A stretch of DNA of 64,000 nucleotides from Actinomycetes bacterium (GCA_021791145.1 JAJYXE010000033.1:1-64000); one strand, 5' to 3'. Counted from the first letter of the stretch, positions 36,554-45,217 are shown. Numbers and translations are program-made. Notes: generated by a model from the letters alone, not told the origin.

Positions 36554-37198
36554 TCAGCCTGTCCAGTCCTGTGCCGCGCCTGTCGCGCCCCAACCGAGCA
36601 TCTGGGGAACGGTGGTCACGAGCAGGACGAAGAGCAGGAACGTGACGACGTGCACCCCGGTGCACCACAGGCAGATGTTCTTGATGATCAAGAGCTCAGC
36701 GGAGACGAGGTAGAGGACGAAGCAGATGCCGAGGGCGCCCATGGCGAGCCGGAGCGCGTGGATGCGCCGGTCCGCCGAGCGCCACGCGGCCGGGAGGTTG
36801 AGCGCGCCCATCGCCGCGTAGTAGAGGAGGCCCCACAGGGCGACTGGCACGCCGAGGAAGTAGGACTGCGCGCTCGTCGTGACAGCCTCGCAGTTCACGA
36901 TGCCGCTGTCGGAGCACGCGAGCTTCGCGCCCGAGAAGTGGGCCGCCGTGAGGTAGCTCGACACCCCGAAGCCGATGAGCGTGAGCGCGAACGCGGCGTA
37001 GGGGCGCCAGCGGGGAGGCTCGAGCACGGCGTTCGTGTCGGGGTCGGGCTTCTTCCAGAAGCGCACCGCACGCGCGAGGGTGCTCGGGGGCGCCTCCTGC
37101 CGGGCCCGCGCCGATCGGGACTGCATCTCTGCCCGTTCGCGCCGCGTGATGCGGGTGGGCGGCCTCGTGGGCCTGGATCTCGTAGGGGTGGTGCTCAC
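36554..37198 (-). CDS. Vitamin K epoxide reductase (VKOR) family protein
   Basis: A 214-residue membrane protein with four or five helices. The quinone-site pair is C176-L-W-C179 (NICLWCTGVHVVTF) and the loop pair is C95/C103 (LACSDSGIVNCEAV); the conserved Ser/Thr region (VTTSAQSYFLGVP) follows. Bacterial VKOR transfers electrons from DsbA-like partners to quinones, replacing DsbB. No Dsb domain is fused, but the genes on both sides encode CPYC proteins that could be the partners. Confidence 0.93.
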   Translation of the reverse strand: MSTTPTRSRPTRPPTRITRRERAEMQSRSARARQEAPPSTLARAVRFWKKPDPDTNAVLEPPRWRPYAAFALTLIGFGVSSYLTAAHFSGAKLACSDSGIVNCEAVTTSAQSYFLGVPVALWGLLYYAAMGALNLPAAWRSADRRIHALRLAMGALGICFVLYLVSAELLIIKNICLWCTGVHVVTFLLFVLLVTTVPQMLGWGATGAAQDWTG

Positions 37199-37245
37199 GT
37201 CGTGCTCATGGTCGTGCTCACATGCTCGGGGTCGTCGTCATGTGC

Positions 37246-38331
37246 TCACAGCTTCAGCGCCTTCGCGGCGTCCTTCACCCCGGGGCTCGAGCACACCGCG
37301 CCGGGCTTCCCTCCGTCGATGTTGCAGATGGCAGCGGACATGTAGTTGGAGGTGCCGAGGATCAGCTTGGTGATCGGGCTCTTGGGGTTCTTGAGCGACG
37401 CCGCGATGGCTGCCCGCGAGAGCCCCTGCAGCGGGTTGGGGTTGTAGCTCGCCCCCGCGAAGAAGACCTTGTTCCCGATGTCGGTGAACGGGATCGTGCC
37501 GGATCGTGTTGTGCCCGACGTGTCGTACTTCTGCATGATCGCGAGCTCGGCCTTGGTGGGCCTCGTGAGGACCGGGTGCCTGCCTGTCGCCTTGTCCTGA
37601 CCGTAGAGCTCCAGAAGATCCGCACTGAGGTACGGGCTCGTGTATTTCGCGCTGCGGAAGGTGAACGTCTGGGTACGCGGATAGACGTCGACAGGCGAGG
37701 ACTGCATGGTCTTGAGCCCGGTGAAGGAGCCGAAGCGCGACAGCGAGGTGATGATCGCCCAGCGTTCCGCCGCGCAGTAGGGGCAGAACTCTCCGAGAAC
37801 CGAGAACATGGCGGGTTTGCCGTTGATCTTGAGCAACTTCTGCCCGCTTGTGACCCGGGGCGGGCTGATCGCGCCTGCGATGCCGGTACCGACCGCGTTG
37901 TACGAGGCGGTGGGGACGTGGGTGATCTCGTGCAGCACGGTCGCCGGGACCGGCGTCGAGTGGTACGTGATCCCCTTCGTTGTCTTCGAGGAGGTCTGGC
38001 TGACCGCGACGATCACGCCCACGATGATGACGACGAGCGCGATCGCACCCCAGATGAAGATGTTCTGGCGGGAGCGCGCCGGGCGCACCGGCCGGCGCGC
38101 CGGCGGGCGACGGCCGGCGGACCGCGGTGGGGCCGTGCGGGCGGCCTGGCGCGGCGCCGGGCCACGTCCGTTCCCCTGGGCCCCCTGGCGCGGCCGGCCC
38201 TGTGGCGCTCGGCGACCGCCGCCCGTGGACGTCCTCGCTGCCTCCTTGCCGCTCACCGGGCGGCTCAGCTGCCGGCTGCGCTCCTTGTCTGCAGCGTTGG
38301 GCCGGGGCTTGTCACTTGCACTGTCCGCCAT
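37246..38331 (-). CDS. Membrane-anchored DUF929 thioredoxin-like protein (second copy)
   Basis: A 361-residue paralogue of the protein at 35578. A long basic, Pro/Arg-rich cytoplasmic tail (residues 1-90) precedes one membrane helix (92-112) and the DUF929 domain with C183-P-Y-C186 (LGEFCPYCAAERWAIITSLS) and a terminal pair in AICNIDGGKPGAVCSSPG. ATG 38331 is chosen over the longer open frame because AAGGAAG lies ten bases upstream and upstream codons lack protein character. It heads the module with VKOR and the second DUF929 gene. Confidence 0.82.
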   Translation of the reverse strand: MADSASDKPRPNAADKERSRQLSRPVSGKEAARTSTGGGRRAPQGRPRQGAQGNGRGPAPRQAARTAPPRSAGRRPPARRPVRPARSRQNIFIWGAIALVVIIVGVIVAVSQTSSKTTKGITYHSTPVPATVLHEITHVPTASYNAVGTGIAGAISPPRVTSGQKLLKINGKPAMFSVLGEFCPYCAAERWAIITSLSRFGSFTGLKTMQSSPVDVYPRTQTFTFRSAKYTSPYLSADLLELYGQDKATGRHPVLTRPTKAELAIMQKYDTSGTTRSGTIPFTDIGNKVFFAGASYNPNPLQGLSRAAIAASLKNPKSPITKLILGTSNYMSAAICNIDGGKPGAVCSSPGVKDAAKALKL

Positions 38332-38543
38332 TGTGCTGGAGCTTCCTTGATCGAGTGCTGTGAGAGGCGCGCGGCTCCGACCCGCACGGCCGGGGGCGGC
38401 GCCCCCCACGGACGCACGGGCCACCGCGTCCTGCCCAGCGTAGACCAGGCCCGGAGGCCGGTGGCATTCGGGCCTGAGAGGACCGGGCCACCGGTATCCT
38501 CGGCCGACGTGGCCCGGGAGGGCGACGAGGCGAAGGAGAAGCC

Positions 38544-39503
38544 GTGAGGGAGGCTCATCGGCAAGAGGCTCATCGGCGAGAGGCTCATCGGCAAGAGACG
38601 GTGACGTCGAAGGAGACAGCACCTCTTGGGAAGTCGCCTACGCCTGCGGCCACCGTCATGGTGGTCCGAGACGGCCCGCACCCGAGCGCACCTCTCGAGG
38701 TCCTCATGCTACGCCGGAGCCTGCAGGCGGACTTCGTGGGCGGCGCGTACGTCTTCCCCGGCGGCGCGGTGGACGCCGCAGATCGTGGTCCCAGGGCCGA
38801 GCGGCTCTTCCGAGATCGTTCCGACGAGGCCGCGAGCACCATGCTCGGGGTCGGATCCGGTGGGCTCGCCTACTGGGTCGCCGCGATCCGGGAGTGCTTC
38901 GAAGAGGCCGGGCTGCTCCTCGCTTCGAGCGCCGGCGGCTGCCCCGTCTCGTTCGCCGACACCGGGGTCGCGGAGCGGTTCGCACGCCACCGTGCCGCAC
39001 TCAACTCGGGCACGCGCTCGTTCCTCGACATCTTGGAGACGGAGCGGCTGGCGCTCTCGATCGACTCGCTCCACTACTTCGCGCACTGGATCACCCCAGA
39101 GGGGTCCCCCCGCCGGTACGACACCCGCTTCTTCGTCGCCGTCGCGCCCGAGGGGCAAACGCCCGCACACGATGCCGGCGAGACCATCTCCGACGTCTGG
39201 GTCCGGCCGGCGGAGGCGCTGGAGCGGCACAGGGCGGGGCAGATGGAGCTCATCCTGCCCACGATCAAGAACCTCCAAGCGATCGGCCGGTTCGCGACTG
39301 CGCCCGAGCTCCTCGCCGCGGCGTCTTCGCCGAGGGCGGTCCCCACCATCCTCCCGCGAATGGTGGGGCACGGGAGCGGGGCGCGGCTGCTCCTTCCCGG
39401 CGAGCCCGGCTACGGCGAGCCCGGCTACGGCGAGCCCGGCTACGGCGAGCCCGGAGGCTCGGCCGCGGGCGGGCCGCGTCGACCCGCGACGGGCCATGGC
39501 TGA
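38544..39503 (+). CDS. NUDIX hydrolase, NUDT19-like
   Basis: A 319-residue hydrolase with a split Nudix box: FVGGAYVFPGGAVDAAD, about 45 inserted residues, then AIRECFEEAGLLL carrying the REXXEE metal site. This insertion and the following DTRFFVAVAP segment resemble NUDT19-type enzymes acting on CoA or other nucleotide derivatives; the substrate is not assigned. GTG 38544 is preceded by AAGGAG. Both ends are repetitive: a 15-bp unit three times at 38550-38594 (EAHRQEAHRREAHRQ) and another four times at 39399-39458 (GEPGYGEPGYGEPGY). It overlaps the next gene by eight bases. Confidence 0.85.
   Translation: MREAHRQEAHRREAHRQETVTSKETAPLGKSPTPAATVMVVRDGPHPSAPLEVLMLRRSLQADFVGGAYVFPGGAVDAADRGPRAERLFRDRSDEAASTMLGVGSGGLAYWVAAIRECFEEAGLLLASSAGGCPVSFADTGVAERFARHRAALNSGTRSFLDILETERLALSIDSLHYFAHWITPEGSPRRYDTRFFVAVAPEGQTPAHDAGETISDVWVRPAEALERHRAGQMELILPTIKNLQAIGRFATAPELLAAASSPRAVPTILPRMVGHGSGARLLLPGEPGYGEPGYGEPGYGEPGGSAAGGPRRPATGHG
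39399..39458. repeat. 15-bp in-frame tandem repeat, four copies
   Basis: Units GGCGAGCCCGGCTAC at 39399, 39414 and 39429 and a diverged fourth at 39444 encode the GEPGY repeats at the C-terminus of the NUDIX protein. A sister 15-bp array (GAGGCTCATCGGCAA at 38550, 38565, 38580) encodes its N-terminus. Confidence 0.95.
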
Positions 39504-40404
39504 GGCGGCTCCCCCACCGATGCCGGACACCGGAACGGGTCCCGAGCCGGCACCCGGTCGGGTCGTCGCGCTCGCTCCCGGGCTGCGACGCCTCACCGCG
39601 CCCAACCCGGGCGTCATGACCGGCCCAGGGACCAACACCTATCTCGTCGGCGCCGGCGACGTTGCGGTGGTCGACCCGGGTCCCGACGACCCCGTGCACC
39701 TCGGCCGGCTGCTCGAAGCGGCCGCGACGGCCGGTGACCGGATCCGCTGGGTGGTCGTCACCCACGCCCACGCCGACCACGCACCCGGTGCCACACGCCT
39801 GGCGGCGCTGGCGGGCGCGGCGGTCGTCGGGTTCGCCGCCCGCCCGGGATTCGTCCCGGACGTCGAGGCGCGCGACGGCTTCGTGCTCGACGCCGGCTCG
39901 TTCCGGATGCAGGCCCTCTACACCCCCGGGCACTCGAGCGACCACTTGTGCTGGCTCCTCGAGGAGCCCCGCATCCTCCTCTCCGGCGACCACATCATGG
40001 ACCGGGTGACCGTCGTCGTCGCGCCCCCCGACGGCGACATGGCCCGGTACCTCGACAGCCTGCGACGCGTGCTCGGGCTCGATCCCCTGCCCGAGGCGAT
40101 CGCCCCGGGCCACGGTCGCCTGCTCGGCGAACCCCACAAGGTGGTCGAGACGGTGATCGCGCACCGCCTCGCACGAGAAGCGCGCGTCATACGAGCGCTC
40201 GACGACGCAGGCTCTGCGACCTTGGACGAGCTTGTGCCCTCCGTCTACGAGGACGTCGACGCGTCCCGGTTCCCGATCGCCCGCCTGTCCTTGTGGGCGC
40301 ACCTGCGCAAGCTCGCCGACGAGGGTCGGGCTCTCGAGGTCGAGGGGACCTCCGTCCCGACCTACCGCTCGGCGGTCGCCTCGACCGGGGTGCCCGCCGG
40401 CTGA
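39496..40404 (+). CDS. Metallo-beta-lactamase-fold hydrolase (LACTB2-like)
   Basis: A 302-residue MBL-fold enzyme with the zinc motif THAHADHAPGA, a further ligand region LLSGDHIMD and the GHG loop IAPGHGRLLG, plus a C-terminal winged-helix-like domain (RFPIARLSLWAHLRKLADEG). It resembles LACTB2/RNase-Z-like and glyoxalase-II-like proteins; an RNA or thioester substrate is possible. The ATG lies eight bases inside the NUDIX gene, so translation is coupled. Its 3' end overlaps the convergent mrp gene by 43 bases. Confidence 0.88.
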   Translation: MAEAAPPPMPDTGTGPEPAPGRVVALAPGLRRLTAPNPGVMTGPGTNTYLVGAGDVAVVDPGPDDPVHLGRLLEAAATAGDRIRWVVVTHAHADHAPGATRLAALAGAAVVGFAARPGFVPDVEARDGFVLDAGSFRMQALYTPGHSSDHLCWLLEEPRILLSGDHIMDRVTVVVAPPDGDMARYLDSLRRVLGLDPLPEAIAPGHGRLLGEPHKVVETVIAHRLAREARVIRALDDAGSATLDELVPSVYEDVDASRFPIARLSLWAHLRKLADEGRALEVEGTSVPTYRSAVASTGVPAG

Positions 40405-41588
40405 CCGCCCGGGCCGCGCGCCCGCCGCCCTGCGGGCGTGCCCGCGGCGTCCGCGACGGCAGCGAGGAGCCGCGCCGTGCAGCCCGAGGTCTCGACGATC
40501 GGAGCGATGTCGTCTGCGACCGCCCTGGCCAGGCCGGCAAAGACGAGGGCGAGCTGGCCCTCGCCCAGGGCCACCGGCTCCCCGGTGTCGCCTGCCCGGG
40601 CGATGTCGGGGTGGAGCGGGATAGTCCCGACGAGCGGTACGCCGAGCTCCGCTGCGAGCCGCGTCCCTCCTCCCGAGCCGAAGAGCGCGTACGTGGTCCC
40701 GTGCTCGCAGGTGAAGTCGCTCATGTTCTCGACGACCCCCGCAACTCGCAGGTAGCCCCGGCGTGCCATGTCCGCGGCTCGGGCAGCGACGCGCTGGGCA
40801 GCGAGCGGCGGCGTCGTGACGATGAGCATCTCGGTGCGGGGCAACATGCGGGCCAAGCCCATCTGGACGTCACCGGTTCCTGGGGGCAGGTCGACCAGGA
40901 GATAGTCGAGGTCCCCCCAGTGGGCATCCTGGAGGAATTGCTCCACGGCGCGGTTGAGCAGCAGGCCGCGCCACATGACCGCGCGGTCCTCCTCGGCGAG
41001 GAAGCCCATCGACAGCACCCGCAGCACGCCGTCCCCGACGAGCCGCTCCAGCGGGACCATCTTGCCCTGGCGGGCCTCGAGGCGGCCCTCCATCCCGAGG
41101 AGGCGGGGGACCGAGAACCCGCCGATGTCCGCGTCCAGCAGCCCGATCGTGAGCCCGCGCCGGGCGAGCGCAGCGGCGAGGTTGACCGTGACGGACGACT
41201 TGCCGACCCCGCCCTTTCCCGAGGCGATCGCCAGCACCCTGGCACGGGGCGGCACCGCCGTGGCCGGCGCGTGCTCACGCGCCTTCCACCGGGCCCGCGC
41301 CATCACCGCAGCGCGCTCGGCGGCGTCCATCTGGGCGGTCGACAGCTCCACCGAGCGCACCCCGGGGATCGCCTCGACGCGTCCTTGGACGTCCCGCTCG
41401 ATCTGGGCACGCAGCGGGCAACGCGCGATCGTGAGGGCGATCGCCACGCGGACGTCCCCGGACTCGGACACGCTGACGGCGCGGACCATGCCGAGGTCGA
41501 CGATGTCGTCGCCGAGCTCTGGGTCCACGACGGCCCGCAGGCGCTCCAAGACCTCTGCTTCGCTGGGGGGTCCGCCTGCCGCTGACAC
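40362..41588 (-). CDS. mrp: Mrp/NBP35-family Fe-S cluster carrier ATPase
   Basis: A 408-residue protein: N-terminal MIP18/DUF59 domain (VVDPELGDDIVDLGMVRAVS, residues 18-40) and a ParA-like ATPase with SGKGGVGKSSVTVNLA near 125 and DLPPGTGDVQM. Mrp proteins bind and deliver 4Fe-4S clusters. The usual CPxC bridging motif in the NMS-F-C segment is reduced to a single Cys (NMSDFTCEHGT), so cluster bridging may rely on other residues. Divergent from the A-type carrier gene at 41742. Confidence 0.9.
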   Translation of the reverse strand: MSAAGGPPSEAEVLERLRAVVDPELGDDIVDLGMVRAVSVSESGDVRVAIALTIARCPLRAQIERDVQGRVEAIPGVRSVELSTAQMDAAERAAVMARARWKAREHAPATAVPPRARVLAIASGKGGVGKSSVTVNLAAALARRGLTIGLLDADIGGFSVPRLLGMEGRLEARQGKMVPLERLVGDGVLRVLSMGFLAEEDRAVMWRGLLLNRAVEQFLQDAHWGDLDYLLVDLPPGTGDVQMGLARMLPRTEMLIVTTPPLAAQRVAARAADMARRGYLRVAGVVENMSDFTCEHGTTYALFGSGGGTRLAAELGVPLVGTIPLHPDIARAGDTGEPVALGEGQLALVFAGLARAVADDIAPIVETSGCTARLLAAVADAAGTPAGRRARGPGGQPAGTPVEATAER

Positions 41589-41741
41589 GACCGAAGCCTA
41601 CTGGCCCCGCTCCCGGAGCCCTCCGACCGCCGCGCGGCACCACCTCGGCAGGAGCCTCCTTTCGGGCTCGCGGTGCCCTCCGAGCGACTGCCCCGGTAAC
41701 ATGGCGACGCCGTATCCTGTGAGCTGCCCAAGGAGGCAACC

Positions 41742-42110
41742 GTGACGACGATGACGACGTCGGTGAGCATCGGCAAGAAGCCCGACCCCGTCACGCTGAC
41801 CGAGAGCGCGTCGGCCAAGGTCGCGCAGCTCCTCGCAGAGGAGGGAGGCGCCGGCGAGCTCGCCTTGCGCGTCGCCGTGAAGCCCGGCGGCTGCTCCGGC
41901 TACAGCTACGAGATGTTCTTCGACTCCGAGCAGGACGGAGACGACGTCGTCCGCGAGTTCGGAGGCGTGAAGGTCGTGGTCGACCCCACCAGCGCGGAGC
42001 TGCTCACGGGCGCCACCTTGGACTACTCCGACGGGCTCCAAGGCGCCGGGTTCCACATCACCAACCCCAACGCCACCCGCACCTGCGGGTGCGGCTCGTC
42101 CTTCAGCTGA
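41742..42110 (+). CDS. A-type iron-sulfur carrier (IscA/ErpA family)
   Basis: A 122-residue HesB-fold protein with the three conserved cysteines C51 (KPGGCSGYSY), C115 and C117 (RTCGCGSSFS). It should carry Fe-S clusters to apo-proteins. GTG 41742 has a strong site AAGGAGG five bases upstream. It is divergent from mrp and directly precedes a gene for a 2Fe-2S enzyme, so cluster delivery to that protein is a reasonable guess. Confidence 0.93.
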   Translation: MTTMTTSVSIGKKPDPVTLTESASAKVAQLLAEEGGAGELALRVAVKPGGCSGYSYEMFFDSEQDGDDVVREFGGVKVVVDPTSAELLTGATLDYSDGLQGAGFHITNPNATRTCGCGSSFS

Positions 42111-42186
42111 TCGACGAGCCTGCCGGGCACCGGGTCCCCAGGGTCGCCAAGCGCCCACTCGCACGACCGAGAACGGGTCGACGCCG

Positions 42187-43821
42187 ATGAGCGTCGCCTT
42201 CCGCGTCGATGGGCGCTCGGTGCTCGTCGACGACGAGTCGGTGTCGCTCCTCGACGCGCTCCGAGAGAGGCTCGGCGTCCGCTCCCCCAAGGACGGCTGC
42301 AGCCCGCAGGGCCAGTGCGGCTGCTGCACGGTCTGGATCGACGGCGCGCCGCGCGTGTCGTGCGTGACGCCGGTGCGGCGGGTGAGCGGCCGCGAGGTGA
42401 CGACGACCGAGGGCATGTCCGAGGAGCGCTCCCGCAGATGGGCGGACGCCTTTGTCGCGGCGGGGGCGAGCCAGTGCGGCTTCTGCACCCCCGGGATCGT
42501 GCTCCGGCTGGCGGCCCTCGAATCGCACTTGGGACGCGGCGCGCGGATCGACGAGGCCAGGATCCGGGCTTCCCTCGCAGCGCACCTGTGCCGGTGCACG
42601 GGTTGGCAGTCCATCGTCGAGGCGGCCGGGGCGGTCCTCGCGGTCCCCGTCGGCCCGACGACCCCTCACGTGCTGGCGACCGCCGCGGTCCGCGACCGGC
42701 TGCTCGCCTCCTGGCGGGCCCAGCTCGAAGGACCGTCCTACCAGAGCTCGACGCGCGAGACGGTCCTGGGTCACGCGGGCTTCGCCGAGGACACTGCGCC
42801 GCGCACCGCGGTGGTGGCCGCTCTTCGTGCTGACGGCACGCCCGCCTTCGGGGCCGACCTCGTCGAGGCGCGCCGCGCGTCTGGGAAGGTCCAGGGGCGC
42901 AACTCCCCCGTCCCGCTGCGCCACCCGGTTGCCGTGCCGGACGGCGACTGGTCGCTCGTGCTGCGCACCACGTGGGTCGAGCCCGCCTACCTCGAGCCGG
43001 ACGCCTCGTGGTGCGTACCCGGCGGCCGCCCCGCCACCCCGCTCGCAAACGGCGGGGCCTTCGGGGGGAAGCGCCGGTCGCCCGTCGCGGCCACTGCCCG
43101 GCAGCTGGCCGACGAGCGCGGCGAGCCGGTCCGCGTCGTCTGGTCGCGCGAGGACGTCGCCCGTCGCGGCCCCAAGCGACCGCCGGTGGCCCTGGCGTTG
43201 CGCGCGGACGGGTCCGGCCTGCTGCGCGTCGCCCGGACGCCCCACGCGGTTGGCTTCGACGACTACGTCGCGCGCGTCAGCGCGCTCTCGCCCGGGCTCG
43301 TCGTGGAGCCGGTCGACGTGCTCGGACCGCCCGTCTCGCCCGACCTGCGAGGTGCCGGATGGGCCGAGGTGCTGGTCGCGACGGCCGTGCTCGGCCTTCT
43401 GAAGGACGCCTGCGCGGCGCCGGGCACGCCGGTGGAGGTGACCGCTCCCGGCGGGGGTCGTGCCCGCGTGGCGGTGAGCCCACAGGGTCCTGTGCACGTC
43501 GAGGTCTGGGCCGGCGAGGTGCTCGACGAGGTGGTGCTGCGCTCGTTCTGCCTGGGCGCCGTGCACCAGGCGCTCGGCTGGGTCCGCAGCGAGGGGATCT
43601 CGGTCGACGAGGCAGGCGAGGTCCAGGACCTCACGATCCGCTCGTACGGCGTGCTGTCCGCGCGCGACACTCCCTGGGTGGACGTCACCATGCACAGAGA
43701 GGACCGATGGCCCGTGAACGGCTCCGACGCCGTGTTCGCGGCGACCGCCGCGGCCGCGTGGATCACTGACGGGCTCGTGCCGGAGTGGCCGACCCGCCGA
43801 GCAGAGCGGAGCGCGCGTTGA
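42187..43821 (+). CDS. Fused 2Fe-2S subunit and truncated xanthine-dehydrogenase-type molybdenum subunit
   Basis: A 544-residue fusion. Residues 1-150 are a complete CoxS/XdhC-type 2Fe-2S protein: plant-type ligands C38, C44, C47, C59 (GCSPQGQCGCCTV) and helical-domain ligands C97, C100, C135, C137. Residues about 175-540 match only parts of the molybdopterin subunit: a short hammerhead-like segment, LANGGAFGGKRRSPVAATAR, and the C-terminal DRWPVNGSDAVFAATAAAAW. The full large subunit is about 780 residues, so nearly half is missing, with no FAD subunit nearby. Either a reduced enzyme or one that lost cofactor binding. Its stop overlaps the RidA start (TTGA). Confidence 0.8.
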   Translation: MSVAFRVDGRSVLVDDESVSLLDALRERLGVRSPKDGCSPQGQCGCCTVWIDGAPRVSCVTPVRRVSGREVTTTEGMSEERSRRWADAFVAAGASQCGFCTPGIVLRLAALESHLGRGARIDEARIRASLAAHLCRCTGWQSIVEAAGAVLAVPVGPTTPHVLATAAVRDRLLASWRAQLEGPSYQSSTRETVLGHAGFAEDTAPRTAVVAALRADGTPAFGADLVEARRASGKVQGRNSPVPLRHPVAVPDGDWSLVLRTTWVEPAYLEPDASWCVPGGRPATPLANGGAFGGKRRSPVAATARQLADERGEPVRVVWSREDVARRGPKRPPVALALRADGSGLLRVARTPHAVGFDDYVARVSALSPGLVVEPVDVLGPPVSPDLRGAGWAEVLVATAVLGLLKDACAAPGTPVEVTAPGGGRARVAVSPQGPVHVEVWAGEVLDEVVLRSFCLGAVHQALGWVRSEGISVDEAGEVQDLTIRSYGVLSARDTPWVDVTMHREDRWPVNGSDAVFAATAAAAWITDGLVPEWPTRRAERSAR

Positions 43822-44216
43822 GCGCGCCCACAGCAGGGCAGGCGCCCGGCGGCAGGCCCGTCGGCCCGTACCGACCGGTGGTCCGCGTGGGAGAGTGGGT
43901 GATCACTTCCGGCCAGATCGGCGCGGCACCGAGCCCAGAGGGCCCGCCGGAGCTCGTCGAGGGGGGGACCGCGGGCCAGCTCCGCCAGGCACTTGCCAAC
44001 CTCGCGAGCGTGCTCGCGCAAGAGGGTGCGACGCTCGCGGACGTGGTGAAGACGACCGTCTTCCTCGTGGACATGTCGGAGTTCGCGCTCTTGAACGAGA
44101 TCTGGGTGCAGACGTGGCCGGAGCCCCGACCCTCACGCTCGGCGATCGGCGTCGCGTCGCTCCCCATGGGCGCGCGTGTCGAGGTCGAGGCGTGGGCCTA
44201 CAGACCGCAGGGCTGA
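43818..44216 (+). CDS. RidA-family (YjgF) enamine/imine deaminase-like protein
   Basis: A 132-residue protein of the RidA fold: VGPYRPVVRVGEWVITSGQI, LANLASVLAQEGATLADVVK and RSAIGVASLPMGARVEVEAW, which carries the catalytic-type Arg region. RidA hydrolyses reactive 2-aminoacrylate; actinobacterial relatives vary. TTG 43818 is chosen because it overlaps the upstream stop and places the fold at normal distance; a GTG at 43785 is a longer option. Translationally coupled to the molybdenum-hydroxylase fusion. Confidence 0.85.
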   Translation: MSAPTAGQAPGGRPVGPYRPVVRVGEWVITSGQIGAAPSPEGPPELVEGGTAGQLRQALANLASVLAQEGATLADVVKTTVFLVDMSEFALLNEIWVQTWPEPRPSRSAIGVASLPMGARVEVEAWAYRPQG

Positions 44217-44232
44217 GCGCGCGCCGCGACGG

Positions 44233-45054
44233 CTACAAGTAGCCGCCGATCGCGGGCTGCTGGCGGGGAGGGAGCGGCGCGCCCACCGCGGTCTTCCCGC
44301 CGTACCGCTGCTGGAGCGCGGGCCCCATCTCGTCGGCCCGGCGGACGACTGACTGGACGGCCGCGGCCAGCTGCGACTCGGCCAGCGGGTCTCCGACCAC
44401 GTCGGAGAAGAGCACGACCGCGTCGTTCTCCCACACGGCCTTCACCCAGTTGGTGTGCAAGTTGATCTCGTTGACCGTCTCTCCGATGTCCGCCGGCCGG
44501 CCGAACCCCCACAGGATCGGCGAGAAGACGCGCACGATCGGTGCGTCCTCGAAGACGCGTACGTAGGTGAGGCTTGCCTTCGAAGGTATGGGGATGTCGC
44601 CGTCGGTGTCCACCGAGACCTCGTGGACGCCGAGCACCTGGCGCAGCACCTCCTTCACCTGCGAGCGGAGCTCGTCGGAGCTGCCCGGACCCTCTGCGAT
44701 CTCCCGGTGGAGCGCGAGGAGGTGGGAGAGCACGATCGAGCGCAGGGCCGGCGAGTTGCGACACGAACGGAGGTAGTCGACCTGCGCTCTGGCGGAGCTG
44801 CCGGTGATCGAGGTGTCGCCGAGCCCCCGAGCCCGTAGCGCCGAGACGACCGAGCGGCGCACGGAAGAGTCCTTTGCGATCCACCGGTCGCGCAGCGCCG
44901 GCCACGCGTCCTTCACGAACTCTTCGGTCGGTTCTTCACCCACGTTCGCCGTGAGCACCCGGGCGAGGTCGTCGCCAGGGATGCCGAGATCCTCTGCCAG
45001 CTGGTGGCGGAGACCGGCCGGCAGAACCGACCAGTCGAAGCGGGTCTTGCCCAT
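44233..45054 (-). CDS. YbjN/TY-Chap-like protein
   Basis: A 273-residue protein with an N-terminal helical part (FDWSVLPAGLRHQLAEDLGI) and a C-terminal YbjN-like/type-III-chaperone-like domain (YVRVFEDAPIVRVFSPILWG, then NLHTNWVKAVWENDAVVLFS). Such domains are common in actinobacteria and are thought to be peptide-binding chaperones. The frame extends upstream to 45174, but ATG 45054 is preferred: the leader is a 9-bp tandem repeat whose units contain GAGAGGAC, an SD-like sequence, the last one five bases before the ATG. Downstream of the GlnR-like gene on the same strand. Confidence 0.7.
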   Translation of the reverse strand: MGKTRFDWSVLPAGLRHQLAEDLGIPGDDLARVLTANVGEEPTEEFVKDAWPALRDRWIAKDSSVRRSVVSALRARGLGDTSITGSSARAQVDYLRSCRNSPALRSIVLSHLLALHREIAEGPGSSDELRSQVKEVLRQVLGVHEVSVDTDGDIPIPSKASLTYVRVFEDAPIVRVFSPILWGFGRPADIGETVNEINLHTNWVKAVWENDAVVLFSDVVGDPLAESQLAAAVQSVVRRADEMGPALQQRYGGKTAVGAPLPPRQQPAIGGYL

Positions 45055-45057
45055 GTC

Positions 45058-45093
45058 GGTCCTCTCAGTCCTCTCGGTCCTCTCAGTCCTCGA
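45058..45093 (-). repeat. 9-bp repeat of Shine-Dalgarno-like units
   Basis: Four units of GAGAGGAC(T/C) on the minus strand directly upstream of the YbjN-like start. Each unit could serve as a ribosome binding site; only the last is at normal spacing. Confidence 0.8.
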
Positions 45094-45144
45094 GCGCCCT
45101 GGGTCATTGTGCCAAGAGGGTGCGCGCCAAGCGGTCGCGGCGCT

Positions 45145-45217
45145 GGCGCTCAAGCGCCCGGCGCCGGCGCTCAAGCGCCCGGCGCCTGACGTGCCCGGTG
45201 CCTGACGTGCCCGGTGC
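45145..45217. repeat. Nested tandem repeats copying the end of the GlnR-like gene
   Basis: Two 21-bp units at 45145-45165 and 45166-45186, then two 15-16 bp units at 45187-45202 and 45203-45217. On the minus strand each echoes CCGGGCGCTTGA, the last codons and stop of the regulator ending at 45218. Confidence 0.85.
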
